NCBI GenBank assembly: GCA_964057225.1
Contig: OZ059897.1
Location: 11,408,001 to 11,472,000, forward strand
Source of the DNA: Auanema rhodensis
Taxonomy: Eukaryota > Nematoda > Chromadorea > Rhabditida > Rhabditidae
Direction of reading: 5' to 3'
DNA length: 64,000 nucleotides
The position numbers and the translations under genes were made by a program. Positions 9,984 through 22,825 of this stretch are shown piece by piece. The notes under the pieces were generated by a model. It saw only the letters and a program-made list of their open reading frames with translations, was not told the origin of the DNA and ran no database searches. Position 1 is the first letter of the stretch, and every line of letters begins with the position of its first letter.

Positions 9984-10746
9984 GCGCAGGCTCATCTTGA
10001 GTATTCAAGACGCTTTTAGTAAATGGGGAACAACTTGCCCATTAATAACACAAACGGCTACTGAAATCACAAAAGCGTTTGTAATTAGATTTGTTTTCAT
10101 ATATGGACCACCAATGAGTATGATAACCGATAATGGTAGTAGCTTTTTGTCATCTGAATTTCAAGCTATGTGTAAACAATTTGGAATTAAACACACTACT
10201 ACGCTACCATATCATAAAAATGCTAATGGACAAGTTGAGAGACTTCATAGAACTTTGGAAGAAGCTCTCTCTTCATTCGTGAATGAACAACAAACTAACT
10301 GGGATATACACCTACCCAAAGTTATGTTTGTGATCAATACGTTACCAAACTCATCAACATCTATTAGTCCATATGTTGTATTATTTGGTCGGGATGCAAG
10401 ACTTCCTATTGACCATCAATTGCCTGGAAATAATCTTCAAACTGAAGAACCAGCCAATCCTACAGAAGATTTTGTCAATAGATCGCTAATACAAAATGAA
10501 AGCACATATAATATAGTAAAAGATAGAATTGAAACATGCAGCCACCCTGTCGGACTCGGACATCAGCGAGGACAACAAAGATCAGGAACAAGGATCACCA
10601 GAGCCACACCTTTTGTATGTCACACAACAACAAAGAAGAATGAACAACAGTACAATACACGAAATAGAACACAAAAAAAAGAAATTCAGGTTAATGACTT
10701 AGTTATGAAAAGTGAATTCTACTCGAAACAAACTAACATTATTTAG
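9982..10746 (+). pseudogene. Retroviral-type integrase core fragment fused to Polinton terminus
   Basis: A 254-codon frame whose ATG and first four codons come from the Polinton terminal repeat. It then enters the R2 integrase in frame at ILSIQDAF. It keeps the second catalytic Asp (TDNGSSF) and the Glu (GQVERLHR) of the DD35E core but lacks the zinc-binding domain and the first Asp. Near the end it carries the spliced-leader insert (10543-10642) described for R2. It cannot be active. Whether the chimeric ATG is used is unknown. Confidence 0.85.
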
Positions 10747-11465
10747 TTACAGCAGTTCAAAGATCTTTCGTCGTGGTTCAAATAGATAAAGGAAAAAGCA
10801 GAAGAGTACACAAGGACTTTGTCAAACCTTATCAACGGACAACATTTATTCCGGTTATCACGATTTCTTGCAGGTAGTTTTTTTTAACTAAATCAAACTG
10901 TTGAAATTTTTTTTTATTTTGTGCCATTTCTGATTGTAACACTTCTTTGTTGTTGATTGATTTTCTCTGAGAAGTCTGCTATTGTTTTACAAGGTTTTGT
11001 TTTATTACTCCAATTTTCATTGAGTAGATTTTTTTCAATATTCTCTTGTGAATCTTGCTATTTGTTATGCTTAATCATTACTTGTATTCACCTTATGGAC
11101 ATTAGTCATACGGGTCAAACGAGTTTTTATTTTTTTGTACAGAACGGGCTCGACCTATTCTCAGGGTAACACCGTACCTGTACAACTCAAGAAAATGAAC
11201 GACTATATCACAGTCGAATGGTTTAGAAGCAAAGCTCTCGTTTGCAAGCATTTCACTACTCAAGTGAATGGAATAGAATCTACTCGATACTACATTTCAA
11301 ATTCAACAAACTTGAAGAGACAATAGCTAAACTTTCAAATCGTATTGTATACATTTTTTTTATCCACTACACCATGATTTTTTTTCCAACATCCAACTAT
11401 CTTAAAAAGCGAATTAATTTATTTTGTTTTTGAACGAGGAAGTTCAACTTTTTAAGGTGGGGCGA
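10747..11465 (+). other. R2 3' region with candidate terminal exon, unit 1
   Basis: No long gene. A pyrimidine-rich tract ending TACAG at about 11140 precedes a short open frame that ends at 11326, same as 62656-62839 in R2. A polypurine tract (AAGGTGGGGCGA) lies directly before the LTR. Confidence 0.5.
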
Positions 11466-11859
11466 TGTCACATCGGCAAGCACATGGTAAACATGTGCGC
11501 GCTATTCAAATAGCGGGAGCCTGAACAAGCCCCGCCTACAACATGGGACACACATGACACTCTTGCTTCTGGCCTAACCCAGATAGGTTGTCTTATAGTC
11601 ATGTGAGTCTCATCTCTTTATCATCTATATATATCATCTATATATATCATCTATTTAATACTTTATTATATCTCTTTATATTCTTTCTTAATTTAATTCT
11701 TATATTGTACTTTCTTGTTATCTGATAATGAATCCTTTTCTCTTTAAGTATTTGTCTTAATAAGGAAATCGGGGCGTTCGGGTCTGCCTACCTAAGGAAC
11801 AAGGTAGAAGTACATATATCTTCCGACCATGAGAAGACGGGAAGAAACAATATGTAACG
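11466..11859 (+). repeat. R2-family LTR, unit 1
   Basis: Begins TGTCACATC after the polypurine tract and ends ATATGTAACG. It is slightly longer than the R2 LTRs because an ATCATCTATATAT word is repeated. It is followed by Polinton terminal-repeat DNA (TTTTCCTCCCGAGGCAGG) in the opposite orientation to that before the fragment. Confidence 0.9.
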
Positions 11860-11929
11860 CTTTTCCTCCCGAGGCAGGCTCTCGAGCCTGCGCATGGATC
11901 AAAATGCATGATTTTTTTAAAATCATTCT

Positions 11930-12599
11930 TAGGTCTTCTGCTTTCATTCTAGCAGTACAATAGTACTGTTTTAGTGGTAAAGATGGTAACACTTCGCCAT
12001 AATTTATTGGATGATTAAAGAGGTATGGGAATTGTCCTTAACTCATATCAGGTACACCAAATGCCTTGGGTAACGCTGATAAGGGTAAAGGCACTAGTAA
12101 ATAACTATCTTTAAAACATAAATGATTAATGTTTTGTCCTCTTAAAGGCTTGACAACCATGCTAATAATCTTGGTCCCATTTATAATGGGGTCAGGATAT
12201 ATTCCACGGTTTATCAGCTTAGACACCAAGAAATGTATGTCAAAGCGTGAACCATTATGCGCTATCAAAATTGCATTATCATTCTCAACAGAGTTGAGTA
12301 ACCAATCAAGGAAACGATCTGTTACAGATCATTCACTATCACCTTGTTGGTACCCAAAATGGCCCTCCTTGGTTGTGCATTTTTCACAGGAATTGGCATC
12401 TATACAACTTTCACAAAATTTGTTATACACAACCATTTTGGGCCATTGTTCATCTGCATATTCATGAACATTTGTGCCGTTTTTTAACACAAATGTTTCA
12501 AAGTCATAAAATATGAGCTTAAACAAGGAAGCATTACATTTGTAAAGATAACAACTACAAACCTTGAACTTTTCTTGCTTCTTTTTTAGCTGAGCCTTC
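11930..12599 (-). pseudogene. PolB exonuclease-region fragment, unit 2
   Basis: Duplicate of 8522-9190. It contains the ExoI block FYDFET (here followed by Phe-Val), the ExoII block AHNGSRFDIHF and the TAA at 12040-12038. No other part of the polymerase is present. Confidence 0.9.
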
Positions 12600-13391
12600 T
12601 TACATGTGTGGGTCAGCGCACCTGTTTTAACGATCTTATCGAATTAATCTTCGATATGTGTTCCATTGGAAACAACACAATTGTTTGTGAATCCTATCGA
12701 ATTAACCTTCGATATGTGTTTTATTGAGTTAGTATATTAGAATATACTAATATAAAATTTAAAACAATTTCTTTAAACTATTCTTTCATGTAATTTGAAA
12801 ATATTAGGCAACTTGGTACATGTGGTGTACAGCTATTTATCATATTTTAATGAACAAAACGTTTGCCATGTGGTTTTTGTGTGGGTCAGCGCACCTGTTT
12901 TAACGATCTTATCGAATTAACCTTCGATATGTGTTCCATTAACTTTTGTTTTTCACATCGTTCTTATCGAATTAACCTTTGATATGTGTTTCATTAACTT
13001 TTGTATTTCATATCGTTCTTATCGAATTAACCTTCGATATGTATTCCATTAACTTTTGTATTTCATATCGTTCTTATCGAATTAACCTTCGATATGAGTT
13101 CCATTGATTTACCCATAAGAGGTACGGTGAACATATTAATTAGCTTTTATATATATTCAAATTTTATAAATTAAAACAAAAACAATATATATTAAAATGT
13201 TTATTCAAATGTATAAATATTGAAAATACATTTAAAAGGAGATAATTTTAAAAATATATAAAAATACATTTAAAAAGAAATAATTAAATAATAATATTTA
13301 AAACATATATAAATAATAAAAATTCATTTAAAATACATTAAAAAATAATTTTAAAAAAGATTTTTAAAAAAAATCATGCATTTTGATCCAT
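12600..13391. repeat. Terminal-repeat region, unit 2
   Basis: Duplicate of 9191-9983, with the same series of TCGAATTAACCTTCGATATG motifs and the same AT-rich block. Confidence 0.9.
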
Positions 13392-14154
13392 GCGCAGGCT
13401 CATCTTGAGTATTCAAGACGCTTTTAGTAAATGGGGAACAACTTGCCCATTAATAACACAAACGGCTACTGAAATCACAAAAGCGTTTGTAATTAGATTT
13501 GTTTTCATATATGGACCACCAATGAGTATGATAACCGATAATGGTAGTAGCTTTTTGTCATCTGAATTTCAAGCTATGTGTAAACAATTTGGAATTAAAC
13601 ACACTACTACGCTACCATATCATAAAAATGCTAATGGACAAGTTGAGAGACTTCATAGAACTTTGGAAGAAGCTCTCTCTTCATTCGTGAATGAACAACA
13701 AACTAACTGGGATATACACCTACCCAAAGTTATGTTTGTGATCAATACGTTACCAAACTCATCAACATCTATTAGTCCATATGTTGTATTATTTGGTCGG
13801 GATGCAAGACTTCCTATTGACCATCAATTGCCTGGAAATAATCTTCAAACTGAAGAACCAGCCAATCCTACAGAAGATTTTGTCAATAGATCGCTAATAC
13901 AAAATGAAAGCACATATAATATAGTAAAAGATAGAATTGAAACATGCAGCCACCCTGTCGGACTCGGACATCAGCGAGGACAACAAAGATCAGGAACAAG
14001 GATCACCAGAGCCACACCTTTTGTATGTCACACAACAACAAAGAAGAATGAACAACAGTACAATACACGAAATAGAACACAAAAAAAAGAAATTCAGGTT
14101 AATGACTTAGTTATGAAAAGTGAATTCTACTCGAAACAAACTAACATTATTTAG
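13390..14154 (+). pseudogene. Integrase core fragment fused to Polinton terminus, unit 2
   Basis: Identical in translation to the frame at 9982-10746, including the terminal-repeat-derived start and the spliced-leader insert. Confidence 0.85.
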
Positions 14155-15267
14155 TTACAGCAGTTCAAAGATCTTTCGTCGTGGTTCAAATAGATAAAGG
14201 AAAAAGCAGAAGAGTACACAAGGACTTTGTCAAACCTTATCAACGGACAACATTTATTCCGGTTATCACGATTTCTTGCAGGTAGTTTTTTTTAACTAAA
14301 TCAAACTGTTGAAATTTTTTTTTATTTTGTGCCATTTCTGATTGTAACACTTCTTTGTTGTTGATTGATTTTCTCTGAGAAGTCTGCTATTGTTTTACAA
14401 GGTTTTGTTTTATTACTCCAATTTTCATTGAGTAGATTTTTTTCAATATTCTCTTGTGAATCTTGCTATTTGTTATGCTTAATCATTACTTGTATTCACC
14501 TTATGGACATTAGTCATACGGGTCAAACGAGTTTTTATTTTTTTGTACAGAACGGGCTCGACCTATTCTCAGGGTAACACCGTACCTGTACAACTCAAGA
14601 AAATGAACGACTATATCACAGTCGAATGGTTTAGAAGCAAAGCTCTCGTTTGCAAGCATTTCACTACTCAAGTGAATGGAATAGAATCTACTCGATACTA
14701 CATTTCAAATTCAACAAACTTGAAGAGACAATAGCTAAACTTTCAAATCGTATTGTATACATTTTTTTTATCCACTACACCATGATTTTTTTTCCAACAT
14801 CCAACTATCTTAAAAAGCGAATTAATTTATTTTGTTTTTGAACGAGGAAGTTCAACTTTTTAAGGTGGGGCGATGTCACATCGGCAAGCACATGGTAAAC
14901 ATGTGCGCGCTATTCAAATAGCGGGAGCCTGAACAAGCCCCGCCTACAACATGGGACACACATGACACTCTTGCTTCTGGCCTAACCCAGATAGGTTGTC
15001 TTATAGTCATGTGAGTCTCATCTCTTTATCATCTATATATATCATCTATATATATCATCTATTTAATACTTTATTATATCTCTTTATATTCTTTCTTAAT
15101 TTAATTCTTATATTGTACTTTCTTGTTATCTGATAATGAATCCTTTTCTCTTTAAGTATTTGTCTTAATAAGGAAATCGGGGCGTTCGGGTCTGCCTACC
15201 TAAGGAACAAGGTAGAAGTACATATATCTTCCGACCATGAGAAGACGGGAAGAAACAATATGTAACG
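13392..15267 (+). mobile_element. R2-type retroelement 3' fragment, unit 2, with LTR 14874-15267
   Basis: Duplicate of 9984-11859. The LTR occupies 14874-15267. It is followed by the inverted Polinton terminal-repeat piece that continues without interruption into the left arm of Polinton B. Confidence 0.9.
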
Positions 15268-16842
15268 CTTTTCCTCCCGAGGCAGGCTCTCGAGCCTGCG
15301 CATGGATCAAAATGCATGATTTTTTTAAAATCATTCTTAAAGTTTTTTTTTTAATGTATTTTTAAAATTAATTCTTTTAAATGTACTTTTAAAATTATTT
15401 CTTTTTAAATGTATTTTTAAAATTATTTCTTTTTAAATGTATTTTTAATATTTACATATGTTTTAAATATTATTATTTAATTATTTTTTTTAATGTATTT
15501 TTATATATTTTTAAAATATTATTAAAATTATTTCTTTTTAAATCTATTTTCAATATTTATACATTTGAATAAACTTTTTAATATATATTGTTTTAATTTA
15601 TAAAATTTGAATATAAATTATAAAAGCTAATCAATATGTTCACCGTACTTCTTACGGGTTAATCAATGGAACTCATATCGAAGGTTAATTCGATAAGATA
15701 TATTTTATACAATTATTTTTTAATTTTATTTGTTTACATTGTTTATAGTTTGTGTTTATTATAGTTTATAACTATTAATTTAACTTTTAAAAAGTTTGTT
15801 GTTTTTCTAGGCGAATCATTTTGTTCACCGTACCTCTTATGGGTAAATCAATGGAACACATATCGAAAGTTAATTCGATAAGAACGATATGAAATACAAT
15901 AGTTAATGGAACACATATCGAAGGTTGCACTGACCCACACAAGAACCACATGGCAAACGTTTTGTTCATTAATATATGATAAATAGCTGTACACCACATG
16001 TACCAATTTGTCTAATATTTTCAAATTACATGAAAGAATAGTTTAAAGAAATTGTTTTAAATTTTATTTTAGTATATTCTAATATACTAACTCAATAAAA
16101 CACATATCGAAGGTTAATTCGATAGGATTCACAAACAATTGTGTTGTTTCCAATGGAACACATATCGAAGATTAATTCGATAAGATCGTTAAAACAGGTG
16201 CACTGACCCACACATGTACCACATGACAAAAGTTTTGTTCATAAAAATATGCTGCTGTACAGCACAAGTACCCATAACGCTAAAAAGAATACTTACCATG
16301 CCAAGGGGTCATTGGTATATACTTTTTAGTATCAAAAATGTTAACGGAACACATATCGAATATTAATTCGATGAGATTGGTGAAACTGGTACGTTGACCT
16401 ACAATGAACCAAATGGCAAAGCACTTGTTCATTAAAGTATAACAAATAGCTGTATAGCATATGCATCAAAATTTCTAATATTCTCAAATTACGTGGAAAA
16501 AAGAGTATATAGAAATAGTTTTAGTGTGTATATTACTAATATTCTAATACACTAACTCAATGGAACACATATCGAAGATTAATTCAATAAGATTGTTGAA
16601 ACAGGTGCGCTGACCACAACAACACATGCGTATTTATTAACAACGGATTGGTAACTGTCACTGTTGACAGCTGTAATATGATACAATGTTGAGTGTTGGC
16701 AACATTGTTACGTGACAATAAAACAACTGACTGTTCTTGCAATGAAGTGTAATATAAATGTGTAAAATGAAATATGGATAACTATCTCTCAGAGTTTGCA
16801 TAATTTTATTCTAACAAGATACAATGACTGCTAACAGGTTGT
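15268..16842. repeat. Left terminal-repeat arm of Polinton B
   Basis: Starts with the inner part of the terminus (CTCCCGAGGCAGGCTCTCGAG region, a hairpin), then AT-rich DNA. About eight motifs of the form TCGAAGGTTAATTCGA (reverse of the motif in right arms) follow between 15670 and 16590, with blocks such as CATGCCAAGGGGTCAT shared with arms at 37900-38833 and 43800-44808. At 16650-16842 it changes to non-repeated DNA that probably includes the PolB promoter. The outer terminus is missing. Confidence 0.8.
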
Positions 16843-16886
16843 GTTTTTTCCTATCTTTTTTTTTAATTAAAATATTTATTTTCAAG

Positions 16887-19800
16887 TATAAGCGTGTATG
16901 TGAAGAGTTGGGGTTCGATTATGAGGAAATTTATCAACTCAGGTAATTTAACAATATTTTTAAAATATACATCTTTGTTTTTTTTTTAGTAAGCGCATAA
17001 AGCTTACCGAGAGTGGTGGTGTTGAGCTCTGTGACCCCGCAATAACCACTTCCAATAGTGGTCCCTCGTCATCAAGGGTTATTGAAGTTATCACCTTGAA
17101 TGACAGCGATAATGAGTAAGTTATCGTATAATGAAAAAGCATGAAATTTTTTTTTTCAGAGAATGGAATCCCGAGATGCCATCAACTAGTGGGGAACAAT
17201 TAGGAGGCGGTTCATCCTTCAACGATATTTGTCAAATAAAGGTACGAGCTTTTAACTTTTTTTTTGCATGTTACAATTCTTTTCACTCTATATCTTTTAT
17301 TTGATTACATATCTTGAACAATTTTGAATTCTGCCATCTATTTTTAAACAAATCATCATACATTCGGAGGCTTTCTGAAAAATAAAATTAAATCTTATCC
17401 CAAATCCATGCCATAATATCATTTATTAAATTTTCAATCATTAAAATACACTTAAATTTAAATATTTTGATGCTCAAAAACTGACACATTTAAATATTTT
17501 GTATTTTCTAAATTATTTCACTCTATCTATTTTATTTAATCCCATATTTTAAGCAATTTTATATTTCTACCACTATTTCATAATTTCATTTTTTAAAGTT
17601 TTAATCATTAAAAAACATTTAAATTTCAATATTGTGATGCTCAAAAACTGAAACTTGAAATTGATTTATATATTCTAAGCCACTTCACTTCATCTCTTTT
17701 ATCTAATCACATATCTTGAACAAATTTAAATTTCTATCACTTTTTCATAATTTCGTTTATTAAATTTTTAATCATTAAAAAACATTTAAATTTCAATATT
17801 GTGATGCTCAAAAACTGAAACATTTAAATATTTTGTATTTTCTAAACCATTTCACTTCATCTATTTTATTTATATATACATTTTAAACAATTTTATAATT
17901 CCACTATTATTTAATTTTTATTTATTAAATTTTTAAACATTAAAAAAAAACTTGATGCTCAAAAACTGAATCATTTAAATATTTTGTATTTTTCTAATCG
18001 TTTTGAAACAAACTAAACATATATTTGAAACCATTTCGATTAAATAAAAAATACGACTATAACAAACAAAGAGACATAATAATTATGAGCAAAAAAATTA
18101 ATTTATATATATTTTTAAAACTATTTTTATTTAAACTTTAGAAAAAAAAATAAAAAAACATGTAAACTGTTATAAATGTTGTTTATTATAGTGGTCACAC
18201 CGGCGAAGCCATTAATGAACCAATGCATGTTGTCATGCCGCGGCTATTTAATGAGTTTCTTGATCGGTGCCTTGCTAAAAGTGGTGTGCCAGATAAACGA
18301 AAAGCACTATTTTGTCTATCAATAGAGCACCCATCCTTTGAAAAGGGATCCATATTTATGGATTTCCGTAAAAAGGAGCATTTGGATGGCGTAGCCATTA
18401 TGAATGCCATAAGCAAGGTGCAGCAATCAAAACGAGAGGCTGTAATTAGCCAGGCAATGAATATTGAAATGTATGTGTTTGATGAAAGACCGGTGCAGCC
18501 AAGCCTGATGCCTGGTGAAGGTAGAGTTGGTTTCTATTTTGATGCCGAACTCAAAATACCTGGCACAATTGAAAACATTGACACTCATTGCTAGAGCAGC
18601 AGTTGTGGGAATGTGGAAAGCCGATGAAGAGGCAGCAGAAGATGTTATTGAGAAGCGGAGGATTGAAAATCTTCGTTGCAACTACATCTTGTTGCCAAAT
18701 CAACCACATCATATCAATTTATTAAATAGGTGTGGTATTTCTGTACATTTACCAAATTATAATTTGAATCCTTTAAATATTATTGCAAGTTGTAATACAG
18801 ACTATAAGTTTGTAGTATACGCTAGACCACCTGGACAGCGTATGTACGCTAATCAGCGTATCTTTAATGAAACGGCTAGCAAAGTGGTAACACTAGGCTA
18901 CCGAAATAATCATTATGACTTTATTACAACTTGTAGTAGATCACAGCTTTTTGATGGTATTATATGCCAACACTGTAAATTATCTTACAAAACAGTGTTG
19001 CATAGATGTAAAGCCAAGTGTAAGAAATGCCACACCTTAAAATGTAATTCGATGAAAAATGTGGTTGAAAGTAGCATAAGATGTGATAGTTGTAGAGTTT
19101 TGTTTAAAACTCGTCAATGCTTTGACAGGCATATTAGAAAAACATGTCGAATGTTTAAGGTAATTTAAAAAATATATATAAAATTTTACAAGACTAAATT
19201 CAGACATGTGAAAATTGTGATCATTATCACAGAGCACATGCTAATAGACCGCACAATTGCAATGAAAAATTTTGCAAAAAGTGTGGGCAAACAAAGCCTG
19301 AAGATCACTCTTGTTGTTGGGTACCACCTAACGACAAGAAGAAGGATCAGTTAAAAAAGAGGCAAGAAAAATACAAGGTTTGTATTTGACATCTTTACAA
19401 GTGTAATACTTACTTGTTTAAGATTATATTTTATTTAGATTCTCTTTATTCCAGGCAAGTTTTTTAAAATACAAGCATTTTCAAAACTAGTATATTACAG
19501 TTGAAAATGAATCATATTAAAGAGAACCAAGTGGGTATTCTGCCTGAGACTGGTTATTATGCCGGTCAAAAGCAGAGTATAAAAGCCATAAAGTATATAA
19601 AATGGCTAGAACAAGGATTGGGCCGCCCATTAATGCATAAGCTTAATGGTGGTGAATTTGCAGTGAGAGTAGATGGCCATCGCTATCTACTCGATGCTTA
19701 TGACAGCGTTGCCAATCATGGCTATAAGGTGAGTAATTTGTAATAAATGTAAAAAATGCAAATTTTCGTAGATTAATGGTTGTATTTACCATGGTTGCCC

Positions 19801-21354
19801 CCAGTGCACCAACAAGAGCGCTATAGCACCAGGCAGAAATGGTGAAACAATGGAAGAGGTAATTGTGACATTTTTTTTAATCATTTTAATTTGAAAAATT
19901 TAGGTTTATGATAAAACCATGAAAAGGCTTCAAAAAATTCAAAGCCAAGGCATTAGTGTTACCACAGTGTGGGAGCACGAAATTAAAGCTCAAATTTCGG
20001 CCAATGAAGAAATGGCGAAATTTCTGCGTGAAACAAATGTTGTTACACGCTTGGCACCTAGAGATGCCTTTACCGGTGGCCGCACCCAGACATATAAGCT
20101 TTTGGCACAAGCTTCGGATAGATACTCGCTCGAGTATGTGGACTTTCGTTCACTATATCCATATGTCACCGCTTTTGATGCCTATTACCCTGTAGGTAAT
20201 CCCAAAGTTATTACTGAGGGTTTCAAAAGCTTTGAGACATGTTGCCCATACAAGGGGCTAGTAAAATGTGACGTGCTTGCACCCACAAATTTGCTGTACC
20301 CTGTATTAGGCACACGTATTAGCGGTAAACTAATTTTTACAAACTGCCGCACTTGTGCAGTCAAAAGTAAAAATGTAACATGTGAGCACCAAAATGATGT
20401 AAATGATAGAAAGCTGCATCTAACTGTGACACATGTTGAGCTTGAGTGTGCCATACAACGTGGCTATAAAGTGCTTCATGTGCATGAGGTGTGGCACTGG
20501 GAAGAATGGCAACAAGGCGGCCTGTTGAAAGAGTTTGTACAAAAGTACATAAAATTTAACCAAGAGGCATCAAGCTGGCCAAAACCAAACATGACAGAGG
20601 AAGAAAAGGTATGTTTTAATAAAAGTATCACATTAAATAGAATTTTACAGGTAATATATCTCCAAGAGCACGAGGAGAACACTGGTGTTGCTCTGGAGAG
20701 CAATAAAATTTAAAAGAATGCTGCCATGCGTAGCATTGCCAAACTGCAGCTAAATAGGTTTGTAAACTTTTTAAAAACAATACATTACAAATTTGCTTAT
20801 AGTGTCTGGGGTAAAATGGGTCAAAGACCTGATAAAGCCCAAACCAAGATTATTGGTGTTGAGGACCCAGAAATTGGTAGGATCATTACTGATCCTGCAA
20901 GGGAACTCACTGGGTTCAAAATTGTGGATAATGTTGCGTACTGGACAACAGTACCAGAGGATTCACATTTGGCACCACCGCCTTTTACAAATGTAGCTAT
21001 TGCGGCCTATACAACCGCTCATGCAAGGCTACTATTGTATATGTGAAATATGTAACAAAAGCAAAGGGAGTGGTAAGTACGAGCTTTGACTTTTCAAATA
21101 ATTTTATAATTTTCAGACATTTTTCGTTGGACCACACGGCAGCGTCAGTGGTAAACTTTGAAAGTATGGAGCGACTGGTTTGCGGACTCGTTATGGATGG
21201 AGAAAAATTGGTTTTAAAAACCAATACAACCTTGTTAAAGAGGCAACTCGGTGCCATATCCACAATGGATATGAATAAAAGTACTAGAGTTGTAATGGAT
21301 AAACTTTGTTATCTACAAGATTATAGTACTTTACCCTACGATTATTGTGTTTAA
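16887..21354 (+). pseudogene. Polinton B DNA polymerase B, multi-exon, two domain deletions
   Basis: Inferred exons: 16887-16942, 16990-17115, 17160-17241, 18192-19159, 19204-19377, 19501-19728, 19772-19858, 19904-20608, 20651-20757, 20803-21072, 21117-21354, nearly all with GT-AG introns. The N-terminal region has paired CxxC clusters (near 18965-19135 and 19204-19320). Motif A, DFRSLYP, is at about 20142-20160; motif B, KLQLNSVWGK, forms across the 20757/20803 splice. The exonuclease domain is deleted near 19440 and motif C (DTD) near 21040. A deletion at 18205, a stop near 18592 and a stop near 20711 add to the damage. The first exon and start ATG are not resolved. Confidence 0.85.
17242..18191 (+). 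repeat. Large PolB intron with ~165-bp tandem repeats
   Basis: GT at 17242 and AG at 18190-18191. Inside, the phrase GATGCTCAAAAACTGA recurs at 17469, 17636, 17803 and 17954, giving units of 167, 167 and 151 bp. Between them are repeated TTTCACTTCATCT and TTTAATCATTAAAA words. The homologous intron in Polinton C has five copies. No open frame. Confidence 0.85.
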
Positions 21355-21495
21355 TATATTTGAATTTATAAATTTTTATCATCTTGTATATATTTGTATT
21401 TATAAAGTTTTATTATTGTACATATATTTATTTTTAAAAATAGTTGTATTAATAAATTTTATTCTTATATCTTTTAAAGAATTTTATTACATACA
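21355..21495. other. AT-rich spacer between convergent PolB and MCP genes
   Basis: Probably contains both polyadenylation regions (AATAAA-type words on both strands). Nothing else seen. Confidence 0.4.
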
Positions 21496-22825
21496 TTACA
21501 AACGGGTATCAATATATGGAGCACGATTGTTGTCAATTGAAAGAATAGAGTCATATTCTGCATAAACAATAGCATATAAGCCCTCTTGCGGCGTTTGTAG
21601 ACCAAATTCCAATTTCAAGGCTACATAACCTTGCCGTATAACATCAAATAACTCTGACGAATGCACAGTAGGAGAAATATCAAATACAAAAAATGTGAAA
21701 CCAGCTTTATACATTGCTGGTGTAATACCATTGGATGAATCTGTACGACCAAGTCCCAAACCTTCCAGCATGTCAATATATGCTGTGGCATAGGAAGATC
21801 GCCATTCTAGATTTTAAGGACGGGTAGGTATTACCCTATTGTTGAGCGTCAAGTATATATTTTTTAAATCAAACGGTTTAAAGTTGAATGGCGAATGTTT
21901 AAAAGTACCATTATAAGCGTGTGCGCCGACAAGACCTACTACAACACGTATTGGTGTGTGAGATATAAATAGTATATTATTAGGTGAATCCAAGCGGCCT
22001 CCTTCTATGAAATAAGATCGCATTTTCACTGATGTCATGGGGTAGTGTATTCGATCCTTTGCGAGTTTATCTTCTATAGCCATAGCTAATCCAGCGTTTA
22101 GATCAAACTCTTGAATGAGCAAATGTACATCGCTGATATCTACTTTCAAATTTGGAAACTCCTCCTTTAATGTAGTATCCTTGTTTTCATTATTCTAGCC
22201 TAGAGTGTCAATTAAAAAATTATCACGGTTTGGATATGCAGTTAGCTCCATTTTTGAATAGTTTACAAACAGTCGCTCTTGATTAAATAGGTCGATACTG
22301 ACGGGAGCAGCCATCTCACACAATTTTTTTTACAAGCGCTTGACGCGTTCTAAATCCAGCACTGGATGCATTATCTATATATCTATCAGCATAATAGCCT
22401 GATATGGCAAGTTTGCTCTCTTTAACATCGTTGCTATACATTAAAATATTCTCGATATATGTTTTATAGGCATGATTCACGGTAGAGTCATACACGCTAA
22501 CATCGCCAATTTTCAAATGATACGAATGTATTAAACTGGCAGCAAATTGTTGACATGGTGCAAAAACAAGGTTGTCTGGTACTGGATCACCGTTTGTGGT
22601 TACAATTTTAAATTTTACATTCAACCAACATCTTCTCAGATTGAGGAATAATTTGGAATTTTGAGCTATAATAAATTCCCATGGTCCTTGAGGAAGAAAA
22701 GTATTTTTCAAAGGGACTTGTACAGTACGAGTAGACTCTACACCTAATGCCGACGCTGGTATATCACCATAGTTGATATTAGGTAAAAGGGCTTGTGCTG
22801 ATTTTGAATCTATCAATTTAGCCAT
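21496..22825 (-). pseudogene. Major capsid protein of Polinton B, broken
   Basis: Same protein as 4577-5908. The first 165 codons from ATG at 22825 are open and almost identical. The frame is lost near 22330. A Trp codon is TAG near 22197 (GW in copy A). A Tyr codon is TAA at about 21814-21816. The last part (21771-21496) is open and ends in the conserved APYIDT block. Confidence 0.9.

Larger units (their letters stand above)
9984..11859 (+). mobile_element. R2-type retroelement 3' fragment, unit 1
   Basis: Corresponds to 61505-63361 of R2: integrase 3' part, about 720 bp of 3' region, polypurine tract and one LTR (11466-11859). The 5' side is cut against Polinton terminal repeat. No target duplication can be recognised. 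Confidence 0.9.
8522..15337. repeat. Tandem direct duplication of 3,408 bp
   Basis: Unit 1 is 8522-11929 and unit 2 is 11930-15337. Every landmark repeats with an offset of exactly 3,408 (8630/12038, 9982/13390, 10957/14365). I saw a single difference: base 9074 region CACAACTG versus CACAAATG, which changes Val to Phe in the PolB fragment. Each unit holds a PolB fragment, a terminal-repeat block, the 3' part of an R2-type retroelement with its LTR, and a short inverted piece of Polinton terminal repeat. Either a very recent duplication or an assembly duplication. Confidence 0.95.

Noticed and set aside
10957..11169. 70-codon hydrophobic frame after Pol (also 14365, 62470) as a second envelope
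   Set aside because: No signal-ectodomain-anchor layout, AT-rich hydrophobicity only, and the true glycoprotein is upstream of the protease.
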